A stretch of 64,000 nt of DNA. It comes from Manihot esculenta (lineage: Eukaryota; Streptophyta; Magnoliopsida; Malpighiales; Euphorbiaceae). Below are positions 9,699 to 22,262 of the stretch, piece after piece. Below the pieces are notes generated by a model. It was not told the origin of the DNA. It did not search any database and saw only the letters and a program-made list of their open reading frames with translations. The position numbers were made by a program, and so were the translations under genes. The first letter of the stretch is position 1. The number at the start of each line of letters is the position of its first letter. The stretch is taken from contig NC_035164.2 of NCBI RefSeq assembly GCF_001659605.2, positions 16,268,295-16,332,294 of the forward strand, read 5' to 3'.

Positions 9699-11526
9699 TG
9701 TAATACCCGGCTAGACTCCGGTATCGGAATTCCTACCGTCCTGTGGAATCTCGGATGTCGGAGACCTCTAGAAGGGTAAAATTATGTTTTCATGAAATGT
9801 TTTAATGTATTTTATGTTTTTAAGCAAATAAGAAAATGATTTTTTGTATGAAAACAGCCTTGGAGGAAGACCCAGGTTCGGCCGCCGAACGAGCATGCGA
9901 TTCGGGAGTGCTTTAGGCCCCCGAAGGCATAAGTGAGGGAAGTCCAGGTTCGGCCGCCGAACCTTATGTTCGGTCGCCGAACATGGCATGCATGCGGAGG
10001 CACGTTAGGCCCCCGAAAGTGGCCTGACCAGCCACCTATAAAGGGATCCCTTATCCGAAATGGGCGAGCTTTTCTCCCCATTTTCGGCCAAGGTGAGCTC
10101 TCCGCCGTCCCTTGTTGATTTTGAGCTTCTTCCTTCGAGTTTTCATGATTTCTTATGAGTTTTGATTTGGTTTGAAGATTTTTGAGCAAAAGAGCAAATT
10201 TTGGAGCTTGGGGACCAAAGGAGCGAGATCTCTCCCATCTCCGAGTTAGATCGCCTCTCCTCTCGATCTTCAAGAGGTAAGAGTAGATCTTTAACTCATT
10301 TTATGTTTTAAGTAAGTTTCATGAAGTTTTATGGGGTATAAATGCATGTTTAGGTTATTTTTTAGTTTATGGGTTTTTGTTGAGTTTTTTAGCAATGTAT
10401 GATTTTATGTATGTTTAGTCCCTCATTTGAGTCCACCTGTGTAGGTTCGGACCCGAGGAACCGAGGACCCCAGCAGTGAGTCAGCTGCTTCAGTGTCTTG
10501 TCAGAGCTAGCCAGAGGTGAGTGGAATAACTCTTTATGTTTCAAAGCAAATAATGAAAGTTTTAGCATGATTCACGCATCATGAATGCCATGAGATATAT
10601 TAGGATGCTTACATTAGAATTCACGAATATGTTGCATTGCATATTATGTTGTTGATGTGGATGAATGTTGGATGATCTATTAGCCCTCATATGTTATGAC
10701 ATGATGATATGATATGGAAGTCCAGGCGTGCCTGCACTACGCCCCTGGCACTATGTAAGAGAAAGTCTGGGCGTGCCTGCACTATGCCCCCGGCACTATT
10801 GGATATGTATGTTATGATATGGAAGTCCAGGCGTGCCTGCACTATGCCCCTGGCATGATTAGACAGTATGGAGGGCTAAATGGTGACAAGTTCATCCTTG
10901 ATGTGATTTGTCTGTGTTGTGATGCATTCCATGATAGCATATGTTTTAAATACAATGTTTTATTATTCTGCTCACTGGGCTCTAGTAGCTCACCCCACTC
11001 CCTTAACCCCAGGTTTGCAGGTACGGGACAGACTAGGAGGTCAGCTAGAATAAAGTCATGTTGGTGTAATAGCTAGTGGTGGACATGATAAATTATTGAA
11101 TGTAATGTATTGTTTAGTAAGTCATAAACAGTATTGAACAATTATGTAATGTAATGATGATATTGAGGATTAGAGTTGTGCTTGACTCTAGCTTGTATGT
11201 TTATCCCTTTGGTTACATGATTTTTTTTAATGTGATGGTTTAATGATGTTTTATGTAAACCAAACTTAATACATGTTATGTCACCCCATTAGAGCATTGA
11301 TGAGGACTCCAAGGTGGGGTTAATGTTTATGATTATGAATAGTGTATGTACAGGTTGAGTTTGGTGAATGAATGAGAAGAAAAGTTTAAAATTTTTATGT
11401 ATATGTTGATCATGTATGGGATTTAACAGGTATACAGGTTTTATGTTAGGCTTGCTACGGGTCCCGGCGGCCTTAAGCCCACCTGGATCCTAGCGCCGGT
11501 AGCGGTCCGATTTTTGGGTCGTTACA
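9699..11526 (+). mobile_element. Solo LTR of the TGTAATACCCGGC family
   Basis: Runs from TGTAATACCCGGCTAG to GGGTCGTTACA, 1,828 bp, with no internal domain. It is flanked by CTTTG (9694-9698) and CTCTG (11527-11531), a 5-bp duplication with one mismatch. The uninterrupted sister LTR reads GACTCTGAAGC at about 23258. It contains TTCGGCCGCCGAA palindromes (about 9880-10015), a TATAAAGG box and three CCAGG/CCTGG hairpin units (about 10717-10855). It most likely arose by LTR-LTR recombination. Confidence 0.92.
10037..10044 (+). promoter_or_regulatory. TATA box of the solo LTR
   Basis: TATAAAGG lies just downstream of the palindrome cluster and upstream of a conserved GCGAG/TTTTC stretch. The same position carries TATAAAAG or TATAAGAA in other family members (14269, 20272, 60077). 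It probably marks the U3/R boundary. Confidence 0.65.
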
Positions 11527-12673
11527 CTCTGAAGCAGCTATCTCACTGCTGGGGTCCTCGGTTCCTCGGATCCGAACCTACACAGGTGGACTCAAATGAG
11601 GGACCAAACATACACTAACATGACTCTAAACATCTCCCCAAAAACCCCCTAAAAATACCATAAAACATTCATAGAAAGCATGCAAAGGAAGGCTGAACAT
11701 GGCACTTTCGGCGGCAAGTTCGGCGGCCGAAAGTACCTCTAGAGCCGAAACTCAGTCACCTTCGGCGGTAGGTTCGGCAGCCGAAAGTTCCTCCTGAGCC
11801 GAAACTCAGTCACTTTCGGCGGCAGGGTTCGGCAGCCAAAACTGTCTCCTCAGGCAGGTTCGGCGGCTGAACATGGTTTTGGCTGTCGAACCTGAGTTCT
11901 TCCAGAATGGCAGAACTCGAGCTCCTCTCCCATATTCAGCCAACCAAACCTTCCAACCAAACCAACTCATGCAAAAACATGCAAAAACACATCCTTAAGC
12001 ATTTAGGGGCTTAGAACTAACCTATACTCCAAAAACATCTCATTCAACAAACAATAAACATACATTTCATCATTAACTCACATAAACCCTAACACTTTAC
12101 AACTAGCCTAATCATGCATCAAAACTCTCTAAAACCCCTCAAAACTTACATAAAACATAAAAGAAGGGTAGGATCTCCACTTACCTCTTGAAAAACGAGA
12201 GGAGAGGCGATTCAAATTTGGAGATGGGAGAAATCGAGCTCCGGGGTCTCCAAGCTTCAAAACTTCGTTCTTAGCTCAAAAATCTTCAAAACCAAGTTAA
12301 AACTTGTCAAAACTTGAAGGATTTGAGGAGAAAACACGAGATCGACCAAGGGGTGGCGGAGACTCACCTTGCCTGAAAATAGAGAGAGAAAACTCGCCCA
12401 TTTTCGAACAGGGGGCCTTTTATAGGTGGCTGGCCAGACCACCTTCGGAAGCCAAAAGTGCCTCTGCAACTCCACCATGTTCGGCGAGCGGCCGAACCTG
12501 GGTTTCTCCTCCAAAATATTTTCTTTCAAAACTCAAATTCTTTCTTCATTAAAACCATAAAAACATGCTAAAACGTTTTAGAAAAACATATTTTACCCTT
12601 CTAGAGGTTTTCGACATTCGAAATTCCACCGGAAAATAGAAATTCCGATGCCGGGGTCTAGCCGGGTATTACA

Positions 12674-12711
12674 TTCTCCCCCCCTTAAGAACATTCGTCC
12701 CCGAATGTTCA
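12674..12711 (-). other. Polypurine tract and adjacent perfect hairpin of element M
   Basis: On the minus strand the inverted repeat GAACATTCG-GGGA-CGAATGTTC (12690-12711, 9-bp stem) is followed by TTAAGGGGGGGAGAA and then the LTR start at 12673. It has the same position and layout as in element 1 and at 63047-63078. Confidence 0.88.
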
Positions 12712-12771
12712 CCAAACAAGCATAGCAAGGCATAACACACATAAACACAAAAAAACACACAGATGCTAACC

Positions 12772-14003
12772 TTAAAAGAGATGAGGGTATTGCTGGAGTA
12801 TAGACTCCCGTGTCTCCCAGGTACATTCTTCTATGTTGTGGTGATTCCAAAGGACTTTCACCATCGGGATTTCCTTGTTCCTCAGCTTTCTGATCTGCGT
12901 GTCTAGGATCCGCACCGGCTGCTCAACATAGGTGAGATCTCCTAGGATCTCCACATCAGGCTCACTAAGAACCTTGCCCGGATCTGACACGAACTTTCGT
13001 AACATGGAAACATGGAAAACCGGATGGATTCTTTCCATAGAAGCAGGTAATTCCAACTTGTACGATACATTCTCGACCTTTTGTAAGATTTCAAAGGGTC
13101 CGATGTACCGTGGAGCTAGTTTACCTTTCTTCCTAAAACGAATCACCCGTTTCATAGGAGACACCTTGAGCAATACCAAATCTCCCTCCTGAAGCTCAAC
13201 AAGCTTCCTGTGGACATCTGCATAGCTTTTCTGCCGACTTACAGCAGTCTTGATCCTTTCTCTGATGATGGGCACTACTCTGCTGGTGATCTCTACTAGC
13301 TCAGGCCCTGCTAAGGCCCTTTCTCCAACTTCTTCCCAGCAAACAAGCGATTGGCACTTCCTCCCATAAAGAGCTTCATAAGGAGCCATCCCGATGCTAG
13401 CATGATAGCTGTTAATGTAGGCAAACTCCACCAAAGGTAGATGCTGCCTCCAAGAACTGCCAAAATCTAGCACACACATTCTGAGCATATCTTCAATTGT
13501 CTGGATGGTCCTCTCTGACTGTCCATCAGTCTGTGGATGGAAAGCAGTGCTAAAATCCAGCCTGGTACCTATAGCATTCTGCAGACTCTGCCAAAACCTG
13601 GAGGTGAACTGGGGTCCTCTATCAGACACAATTGAAATAGGAGCCCCATGCAACCTGACCACTTTATCAACAAACACCTGCACCAATTTATCCACAGAGT
13701 AGCCACTCCTAACAGGGATGAAGTGAGCAGATTTGGTCAGTCTGTCCACAATCACCCATATGGAGTCCAACCTGTTGGACGTTGCCGGTAACCCCACCAC
13801 GAAGTCCATAGCTATATTCTCCCATTTCCACTCTGGAATCGGTAGTGGGTTAAGCATTCCAGCCGGCTTTTAATGTTCCAGCTTCACCCTTTGACATACT
13901 TCGCAGGCGGACACGAATTGTGCCACTTCTCTCTTCATAGCTAGCCACCAATAGACTCTCTTCAGATCTTGATACATCTTGGTGGCTCCAGGGTGAATAC
14001 TAT
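12772..14003 (-). pseudogene. Integrase and chromodomain part of element M pol
   Basis: The open stretch 13857-12772 begins at an internal Met ([12 protein letters not shown]) and covers the integrase core ([25 protein letters not shown], so D, D and E are kept), the GPF module (YIGPFEIL) and the chromodomain-like tail ending YPHLF. Just upstream (13858-14003) the HHCC finger segment reads on to a stop in place of Gln, and is cut at 14003 by a solo LTR. The rest of the finger continues at 16190. It aligns closely with element 1 integrase. It is not functional because the frame is severed, although this 361-residue piece itself is open. Confidence 0.88.
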
Positions 14004-16189
14004 TGTAATACCCGGCTAGATTTCGGTATCGGAATTCCTACCATCCGGTGGAATCTCGGATGTCGGAAACCTCTAGAAGGGTAAAAAACATGTTTTTATA
14101 AAATGTTTTCATGTATTTTAAGGTTTTAAGTAAGAAAGAAATTGAGTTTTGAATGAAAAAGACCATAGAGGGAAACCTAGGTTCGGCCGCCGAAACTCAT
14201 GTTCGGCCGCCGAACATGCATGAGTTTTGGAGGCACCTTAGGCTTCCGAAGGTGGTCTGGCCAGCCCCTATAAGAAGCCCCATGGCCGAAAATGGGCGAG
14301 TTTCTTCCCCATTTCCGGCCAGAGGTGAGTCCATGCTCCCCATGGTTGATTTTGCTGATTTTCCTCAAATCTTTCGAGTTTTAACAAGCGTTTACTTGGT
14401 TTTGAAGATTTTTGAGTTAAAAACGAAGTTTTTGGAGCTTGGAGACCCAAGGAGCTAGATCTCTCCCATCTCCGAGTTGGATCGCCTCTCCTTTCGATCT
14501 TCAAGAGGTAAGAGTAGATCCTCACCTCTTTTCATATTTTGGTTAAGTTTCATGAAGATTCATGGGGTAGAAATGCATGATTAGGTTAGTTGTATATGTA
14601 TGTTTAGGTTAATGTTAAGTTTTTGGACAATGTGTGTTGTTTGAGTTGGTATTTGTGTTTGTATTGGGGTTTAGGATAGTTTGAGACCCCTAGATGCTTG
14701 GTGATATGAGTATGCATGTTGTAGAATAGCTAAATGCATGTTTGAATGGTTTAGGAGGCAAAAATGTGCATGAGGGCTGAGTTCTGCCACTGTTGGAAGA
14801 ACTCAGGTTCGGCAGCCGAAGGCACTTTCGGCCGCCGAACCTGCCTGTGGAGGCAAACTTTTGGCTGCCGAACCCTGCCCCCGAAAGTGGACTTTCGGCT
14901 CTGGAAAAGAGTTTCGGCCGCCGAAGGTGCTGCCGAACATGCACGAGTTTCGGATCTGGAAGGAACCTTTGGCCGCCGAAAGTGCCGCCGAATGTGCATG
15001 AATTTTGGCTCTGGAGGGACTTTCGGCCGCCGAACCTGCCGCCGAAAGTGCCCTGTTCAGCCTTCCTTTGCATGATTTCTATGATTTTTTTAAAGTGTTT
15101 TAGGGAGTTTTTGGGGAGTATTTTAGAGTCATGTTCATGTATGTTTGGTCCCTCATTTGAGTCCACCTGTGTAGGTTCGGACCCGAGGAACCAGGGACCC
15201 CAGCAGTGAGACAGCTGCTTCAGTGTCTTTTCAGAGCTAGCCTGAGGTGAGTAGAATGACTCTTTATATTTCAAAGCAAATAATAAAAGTTTTAGCATGA
15301 TTCACGCATCATGAATGCCATGAGATATATTAGGTTGTTTGCATTAGAATTCACGAATATGTTGCATTGCATATTATGTTGTTGATGTGGATGAATGTTG
15401 AATGATCCATTAGCCCTCGTATGGTATGATATGATATGATGATGATACGGTACGGAAGTCTAGGAAGACCCATTCTACGTCCCTGGCACATTGGAATGTT
15501 ATGATATGTTATGTAAGGGAAAGACCAGGACCCATTCTACGTTCTGGCACTATTGGAAATGTAGAGGGCTATTGGTGACAAGTTCATGTTTAATGTGAAT
15601 TGTTTGTGATATGATGCATTTCATGAAAGCATGAATTTTTAATATAATGTTTTTATTATTCTGCTCATTGGGCTCTAGTAGCTTACCCCCTTCCCTTAAT
15701 CCCCCAGGTTTGTAGGTACGGGATAGACCAGGATGTCAGCAAGAGTAAAGTCATGTTTTATGTAATAGCTAGTTGTGGACATGAGAAAGACAATGTAATG
15801 TAAAGCATAGTAATTTAATGTAATGTAATGATGTATATTGAGGTTTAGAGTTGTGCTTGACCCTAGTATGTAAAGTAAATCCCTCTTTGCACATGATCTA
15901 TGAACTATTTTATTGATGACTTATGTAAACCAAGCTTAATGTATGATATGTTACCCTATTGGAACATTTGATGAGGGCTCCAATGTGGGGTTTTATGTTT
16001 ATGAGTTTGTGCATGCACAGGTTAAGCTTGGTAAATAAAAGAAAAAGTTTAAAGTTTTATGTATATGTTTGATTATGTAGGGGATTTAACAGGTATACAG
16101 GATGCATGTTAGGCTTGTTACGGGTCCCGACGGCCTTATGCCAATCTGGATCCTAGCGCCGGTAGCGGTCCAATTTTCGGGTCGTTACA
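14004..16189 (+). mobile_element. Solo LTR inserted in the integrase of element M
   Basis: TGTAATACCCGGCTAG to GGTCGTTACA, 2,186 bp, no internal domain. Flanks are ACTAT (13999-14003) and GATAT (16190-16194). These match only partly, so the duplication is degraded or the site has small changes. It contains two palindrome clusters (about 14180-14215 and 14805-15050), TATAAGAA at 14269 and hairpin units at about 15455-15550. Comparison with element 1 shows that the integrase finger coding is interrupted precisely here. Confidence 0.88.
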
Positions 16190-17335
16190 GATATCTAGCA
16201 TTATGAGCTTCCCTCATAATGTCTCCCTTCAGACTCACGCCATCTAGTATACATAATCTACTCCCATAGCGGAGGATCCCCTTGCTGTCAAATTTGAACT
16301 CTTCATTCTTGCCTGACTGAACAGTCCTGGCAATTTTCACTAACTCTGGGTCCTCATGCTGTTTCTAAGCCACCTGCTCCAGAAACACGGGTGTCACTCT
16401 CATCTGGGCTATCAAAGCACCTGTACCAGATAACTCCAACTGCAGCCCTTCATCAATGAGCTTGTAGAATTCCCTCACCACCGGTCTCCTCTCTGCTATA
16501 ATATGGGATAGACTGCCAAGTGATTTCCGGCTTAGGGCATCTGTCACAACATTTGTCTTACCCGGATGGTATTGAATCTTGCAATCATAGTCACTAAGCA
16601 GTTCCACCCATCTCCTCTGCCTCAGATTCAACTCCCTTTGACTCAAGATGTACTGTAAGCTCTTATGATCTGTGAAGATCTCACATTTAACCCCATAAAG
16701 GTAATGCCTCCACATCTTGAGTGCAAAGATCACAGCTCCCATTTCTAGGTCATGTGTAAAGTAATTCAACTCATGCTTCTTTAGCTGTCTAGAGGCATAA
16801 ACAATTACCCTCTCATTTTGCATCAACACACAACCCAGTCCCACACGGGACGCATCACAAAACACTGTGAAGTCTACATTACTAGTAGGCAGAGCTAACA
16901 CCAGTGCTGACGTCAATCTTTTCTTAAGCTCCTCAGAGCTTTCCTCGCACTGCTCAGACCACACAAACCTCTGGTTCTTCTTGGTTAATCTAGTCATAGG
17001 AGCAGCAATTTTTGAGAAGTCCTGAACAAACCTCCTGTAGTAACCTGCCAAACCCAAAAAGCTCTTGATCTCAGTTACTGTAGTGGGTCTCGGCCAGTTA
17101 GCTACAGCTTCTACCTTCTTGGGGTCTACTTCAATTCCATTTTCTGACACCACATGCCCCAAGAATGAGATGCTCCTCAACCAGAATTCACACTTGGAGA
17201 ACTTGGCATACAAGTCGTGCTCCCTCAGGGTCTGCAAAACTAACCTCAGATGATGGGCATGCTCCTCTGCATTTCTGGAATACACTAAGATATCATCTAT
17301 GAAGACAATAACAAAGTGATCTAGATACTAGCTAA
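16190..17335 (-). pseudogene. RT C-terminus and RNase H of element M
   Basis: The open segment 17285-16365 starts within the RT palm just after the catalytic motif ([15 protein letters not shown]; Met used as an internal start). It runs through the connection region and RNase H ([24 protein letters not shown]) to [12 protein letters not shown] stop replaces a Gln codon near 16363. The downstream IN N-terminal linker continues to 16190, where the solo LTR sits. Homology to element 1 is continuous. Confidence 0.88.
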
Positions 17336-17699
17336 ACACTCTGTTCATGAGATTCATGAATGCTGCAGGGGCATTGGTCAGCCCAAATGACATTACTAGG
17401 AACTCATAATGCCCATACCTGGTCCTGAAAGCCGTCTTCAGCACATCTTCTTCTCTTATTCTCAGCTGGTGGTACCCGGATCTCATATCTATCTTGGAGA
17501 AACAACCTGCTCCTGCTAGCTGGTCAAATAGATCGTCGATCCTAGGTAACAGATACTTATTCTTGGTAGTGACTTTGTTCAACTGCCTGTAGTCGATACA
17601 AAGTCTTAAGTATCCATCCTTCTTATTTACAAACAGTACTGGAGCACCCCAGGGTGAGGTACTCGGTCGAATGAAACCCTTGTCTACCAACTCCTGCAA
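17328..17699 (-). pseudogene. RT fingers/palm of element M
   Basis: Contains the RT core [29 protein letters not shown] and [11 protein letters not shown], ending at a stop in 17328-17333 just before the FIDD segment. The N-terminal RT segment ([12 protein letters not shown] in element 1) is missing at the join with the protease frame near 17700, a small deletion that also shifts the frame. Confidence 0.85.
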
Positions 17700-18363
17700 C
17701 TGGCGCCATCCTGTAGGGAGGGATAGAGATTGGTCTGGTTCCAGGCATCAATTCTATTTCAAACTCTATCTCCCTAGCAAGTGGTAGTCCTAGAAGCTCA
17801 TCTGGGAAGACATCTGGAAACTCTTTGACCACGGGCACTGAGGCAGGCTCCCTAACCTGACTATCCAGCTCTCTCACATGAGCTAGAAACCCCTGACAAC
17901 CTCTCCTGAGCAACCTACGAGCCTGTAGGGCTGATATCAGACCTCTAGGCGTACCCCTCTTGTCTCCTCTGAAGACGACCTCTGATCCATCCTGATCTCT
18001 GAACCTGACTACCTTGTCTCTGCAGTCCAAGGTAGCACCATAAGTAGATAGCCAATCCATCCCTAGAATGACATCAAAATCCGTCAAGTCTAGAACCGCA
18101 AGGTCAGCTGGAAGGCATCTACTCTCTACAAACACTGGACTATACCGGCAGACTGACTCTGCCACTGATGGATCACACTTGGGTCCACTGACCCAAAGGG
18201 GACACTCTAACCTAGAGACTATCAAACCCAACCTCTCAACGGCTCTCGGAGCAACAAAAGAATGAGATGCACCAGGGTCCATTAAAGCATACACATCTGA
18301 AAAACCAATGATGAGATTACCTGACACCACGGTGTTGGATGAGTTCGCCTCCTGCTGTGTCAT
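17623..18363 (-). pseudogene. Protease region of element M
   Basis: Open from MTQQEANSSNTV through [15 protein letters not shown] (active site again DPG) and the conserved GMDWLSTYGATLDC and GTPRGLISALQARRL blocks to the PR-RT linker (ISIPPYRM). There it runs out of frame at the RT N-terminal deletion. The zinc knuckle lies upstream (about 18530-18640; CFRCG then a stop, then EGHMAREC) but separated by stops. Confidence 0.87.
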
Positions 18364-19243
18364 AGTGAAGATCCGAGCTGGGGCTGATGGACCTTCACCT
18401 CGGGAACCTACTGAAGAAGAGGCTGCCCCCCTCCCCGGCCTTTGCCACTGCCTTGTGTCATGGCTAGAGCTACTGGCTGAGCCACACTACCAGATGCTGT
18501 CTGCTGGGATGGTGCCATACAAGGTGCCCTAGGACACTCCCGTGCCATATGTCCCTCTTACCCACATCTGAAGCAGGCTGTGGTCCCAAACTGACACACT
18601 CCCTTGTGTAGCTTGCTACACCTCAAACATTCTGCACCATCTGAACCCGAGCTCAAGCCACCACCGAGTCCCAGACCTGATTTCAAGCGATTCTAGAACT
18701 TATTCTTCTTTGACTTTTTGGTGGTGCTACTCCACCTCTTACTGCCTGAAGCTGCTGCACTCAGAGAAGAGAGATCCAACTTTCCCCCACCTGGGGTCTT
18801 GGAACCCGAAGACTGTGCCACAGACTGCTTAATTGTCCCCTGAATGATGGCACTAGCCTCCATCTTCCACGCCGCATCCATAATAGTGTGGAAGCTCTCC
18901 CTCTCCGTTGCAAGAATCAGGGAGGAATACTTAGAGTGGAGCCTCATGGTATACCTCTTTGCTTTCTTCTGGTCCGTATCATAAGTTTGCTCCATAAACG
19001 GCAACAGCTCCAAGAACTTGTTGCAAACTCATCAACACTCATCTCTTCAGTCTGCCTCAACTGTTCAAACTCAATTATCTTCAATTCCCTTAAGCTATCA
19101 GGAAAAGCCCATCCTGCAAATTCATTAGCGAACTCCTCCCAAGTCAAACTATCCAATCTTGGGTCCACATAGTGTTTAAACCACTCACGGGCCTTTTTTG
19201 CATTTAAGTGTGAACCCCGCCATCTGAATGGCTCTACTGTCAT
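18364..19243 (-). pseudogene. Capsid C-terminal part and zinc knuckle of element M gag
   Basis: The segment from KAREWFKHYVDPR (19197 downwards) continues the capsid homology in the +1 frame relative to the N-terminal gag ORF. A second small frameshift lies near 19010, where homology passes to [19 protein letters not shown]. Stops follow at about 18690 and inside the zinc knuckle. It matches element 1 residues from about 22 onwards. Confidence 0.82.
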
Positions 19244-19919
19244 CTGCCCCTAACTCATTTGTGATCATTTTTACTGTCTTCAAGTACTCAAATGGATCAT
19301 CTCCCGTCTTGAACTTTGGAGCATCCAGCTTCAAGTAGTCAGTCATCTTGACTCTGCTCCCTCCAGATGAGCTAGGTTTAGCTACTTGGACTTCAGGAGC
19401 TACAGGTTCAGGGGGTGGTGGAGGAGGTGCAACATTCCCTTGATTAGGGTTTGCTACATTTGGGTAGAAAGGTGAGGGTGGATACATTGGGTATTGGGGA
19501 TATGGTGGATAGAAAGGTGGGTAGGGCATGAAAGAGGGATAAGGGTTAAAGCTAGGGTAATCCGATGTACCTCCCATCGAATACCCGGGGCCCTGTGGAA
19601 AGGGTTGATATTGGGGTGGTTGAGCAAACCCCGAGGCCTGAGTGCCTCCTTGAGATTCTCCCATACCCTCTTCAGACATGCTTACACCCAGACTTCCATC
19701 CCTTCTCTGGTCAACATCCATTTTATCCCCCTCAGCTGACACTCCTCCCTGAACTGCTCCCCTTCTGCTTACATCAAAAGACCTTCTAGGGTCCCTTGAC
19801 ACTCTCTCCCTGCTAGATCTACAGGACATTACCCTTGGCAATGCAGGAGGATGGGCATCCATGCCCTCATTTTCTGGTGGGACTCCAGTCAACCGTGCAG
19901 ATCGACGAGTACCTCTCAT
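19185..19919 (-). pseudogene. Gag N-terminal part of element M, ending at the shared +1 offset
   Basis: The ATG at 19919 gives [15 protein letters not shown], like element 1. The frame stays open for 244 residues through a Pro/Tyr-rich region and the capsid start [19 protein letters not shown]. It stops (TGA) right after TLKCKKGP. As in element 1, the capsid homology resumes at KAREWF in the +1 frame, at the identical alignment position but with different local bases (GCAAAAAAGGCC here, GCAAGAAAAGCC in element 1). Confidence 0.87.
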
Positions 19920-19987
19920 TCTGATTACTGAAAAATAGCACACATCACATAAAACATTAGCATCAAATGGTTCATGTGGAAACACAT

Positions 19988-22064
19988 TGTAATACCCGGC
20001 TAGACTCCGGTATCGGAATTCCTACCGTCCAGTGGAATCTCGGATGTCGAAAAACTCTAGAAGGGTAAAACCATGTTTTCATAAAATGTTTTAATGTATT
20101 TGATGATTTTAAGTAAGATGGAAATTGAGTTTTCAATGAAAAAGACCAAGGAGGCATTTCCAAGTTCGGCCGCCGAACCTCAAGTTCGGCCGCTGAACCT
20201 CATGTTCGGCCGCCGAACTTGCATGAGTTTTGGAGGCACTTTAGGCTGCCGAAAGGTGGTCTAGCAGCCCCTATAAAAGGGCTCCATGGCCGAAACGGGC
20301 GAGTTTTCTCCCCATTTTCAGCCACGGTGAGTCCCTGCTCTCCCATGGTTCGTTTTTGATGTTTTTCCTCCGATCTTTAGAGTTTTAACGAGTTTTATCT
20401 TGATTTGAAGATTTTTTAGCAAAAGAGCAATTTTGGAGCTTGGAGACCAAGGAGTTGAGATCTCCCCCATCTCCAAGTTAGGATCGTTTCTCCTCTAGAT
20501 CTTTAAGAGGTAAGCTTCGATCCTGCCATTCCAGTATGTTTTAAATAAGTTTTATGACTTTTGTGGGGTAGAAATGCATGTTTAGGTTTTTGTTGAAGTC
20601 TATGGGTTTATGTTATGTTTATGAGCAATGTGGGTTGTTGATGTTGGAGCTGAGTTTCTGCCCCTTTGGGAGAACTCAGGTTCGGCAGCCGAAGGGACTT
20701 TCGGCCGCCGAACCTGCCTGTGGAGGCCAACTTTTGGCTGCCGAACCCTGCCCCCGAAAGTGGACTTTCAGCTCTGGAAGGGAGTTTCGACCGCCGAAGG
20801 TGCCGCCGAACATGCATGAGTTTCGTCTCTGGAGGGAACCTTCGGCCGCCGAAAGTGCCGCCGAAAGTGCCGCCGAAGGTGCATGACTTTCGGCTCTGGA
20901 GGGACTTTCGGCCGCCGAACCTGCCGCCGAAAGTGCCCTGTTCAGCCTTCCTTTGCATGATTTATGTGATTGTTTTAAGGTGTTTTAGGGGGTTTTTGGG
21001 GAGTATTTTAGAGTCATGTTCATGGATGTTTGGTCCCTCATTTGAGTCCACTTGTGTAGGTTCGGACCCGAGGAACCGAGGACCTCAGCAGTGAGATAGC
21101 TGTTTCAGAGTCATTAGAGCTTCAGCCAGAGGTGAGTGGAATAACTCTTTATGTTTCAAAGCAAATAAATAAATTTTGAGCATGATACATGCATCACGTA
21201 TGCCATGAGATATACTACGTTGTATGCATTAGAATTCACGAATATGTTGCATTGCATAACTTGATGATGATGTGGATGGATGTTGAATGATCCTTTAGTC
21301 CTCGTATGTTATGGTATGATGATGATACGGTACGGAAGACCAGTGAGGCCCATTCTATGCCCCTGGCACTATGTTAAGAGAAAGACCAGTGAGGCCCATT
21401 CTACGCCCCTGGCACGATTGGACTATGTAGAGGACTATTGGTGACAAGTTCATCCTTGATGTGATTTGTTTGTGCTGTGTTGCATTTCATGAAAGCATGA
21501 AATTTAAATTGAATGTTTTATTATTCTGCTCACTGGGTTTTATAGCTCACCCCTCTCCCTTAATCCCAGGTTTGCAGGAACGGGATAGACCAGGAGGTCA
21601 AGAAGAGTAAAGTCATGTTTTATGTAATAGCTAGTGGTGGACATGATGAATATTGAAATGTAATGAATGGTATTAATTAGTTATGTAATGTAATGATGTT
21701 ATTGAGGATTATAGTTGTGCTTGACCCTAGTTTGTATGTTAATCCCTTTGTTTACATGATCTTTGAAATGTAATGGTTTAATGATGTTTTAAGTATGCCA
21801 GACTCACTATATGTTATGTTACCCCATTGGAGCTTTGTTGAGGACTCCAGTGTGGGGTTGATGATTATGTATATGAATAGTGCATGCACAGGTTGAGTTT
21901 GGTGAGTGAATGAAAAGAAATGTTCAAAATTTTTATGTATATGTTGATCATGTATGGGATTATACAGGTATACAGGTTGTATGTCAGGCTTGCTACGGGT
22001 CCCGGCGGCCTTATGCCAATCTTGATCCTAACGTCGGTAGCGGTCCGGTTTCCGGGTCGTTACA
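19988..22064 (+). mobile_element. Solo LTR inserted in the gag leader of element M
   Basis: TGTAATACCCGGC to GGGTCGTTACA, 2,077 bp, flanked by exact CACAT duplicates at 19983-19987 and 22065-22069. It carries palindrome clusters at about 20163-20250 and 20680-20930, a TATAAAAG box at 20272-20279 and two CCAGTGAGG/CCCTGGC hairpin units (about 21338-21415). It lies in the untranslated leader between PBS and gag ATG of element M. Confidence 0.94.
20272..20279 (+). promoter_or_regulatory. TATA box of the solo LTR at 19988
   Basis: TATAAAAG, a good plant TATA box, directly follows the first palindrome cluster and precedes GGGCGAGTTTTC. Its position is conserved in the family. It is the likely start region of LTR-driven rightward transcription. 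Confidence 0.7.
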
Positions 22065-22249
22065 CACATAAACCCGCACCCCATACATAGCATAACATTA
22101 ATGCACATGCATAAAATCATGGCATTTTACATCATCATTCAAGATAGGACTCCATATCCTATCCTAGTGGACATGATTTTCCTATTGTGCTTGCCCTTCT
22201 ATAACTCCTATGAGCCCGACACTCTCTAGGTCCGACCATATGAACCTAA

Positions 22250-22262
22250 GGCTCTGATACCA
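22250..22262 (-). other. Primer binding site of element M (initiator tRNA-Met)
   Basis: On the minus strand this reads TGGTATCAGAGCC, 3 bases from the end of the LTR, which here ends TTACG instead of TTACA. It has the same primer and spacing as element 1. Confidence 0.9.

Larger units (their letters stand above)
9593..12673 (-). repeat. 3' LTR of minus-strand element M, interrupted and cut by the window edge
   Basis: Homologous to the 22266-31415 LTR but without that copy's CACTA and Athila insertions, so it supplies the empty sites. Its start, TGTAATACCCGGC, lies at 12673 on the minus strand next to the PPT. A solo LTR splits it (9699-11526) and element 1 truncates it at 9593; roughly 900 bp should lie left of the window. 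A TATAAAAGG box is at 12416-12424 (minus strand). Over the compared stretch (11700-11930 against 23430-23640) I see roughly 5% differences, mostly C-to-T type. Confidence 0.88.

Noticed and set aside
14690..15298. 202-aa minus-strand ORF and 138-aa plus-strand ORF in the solo LTR
   Set aside because: Long only because TTCGGCCGCCGAA repeats lack stops in several frames. No start context or protein homology, and other LTR copies break them.
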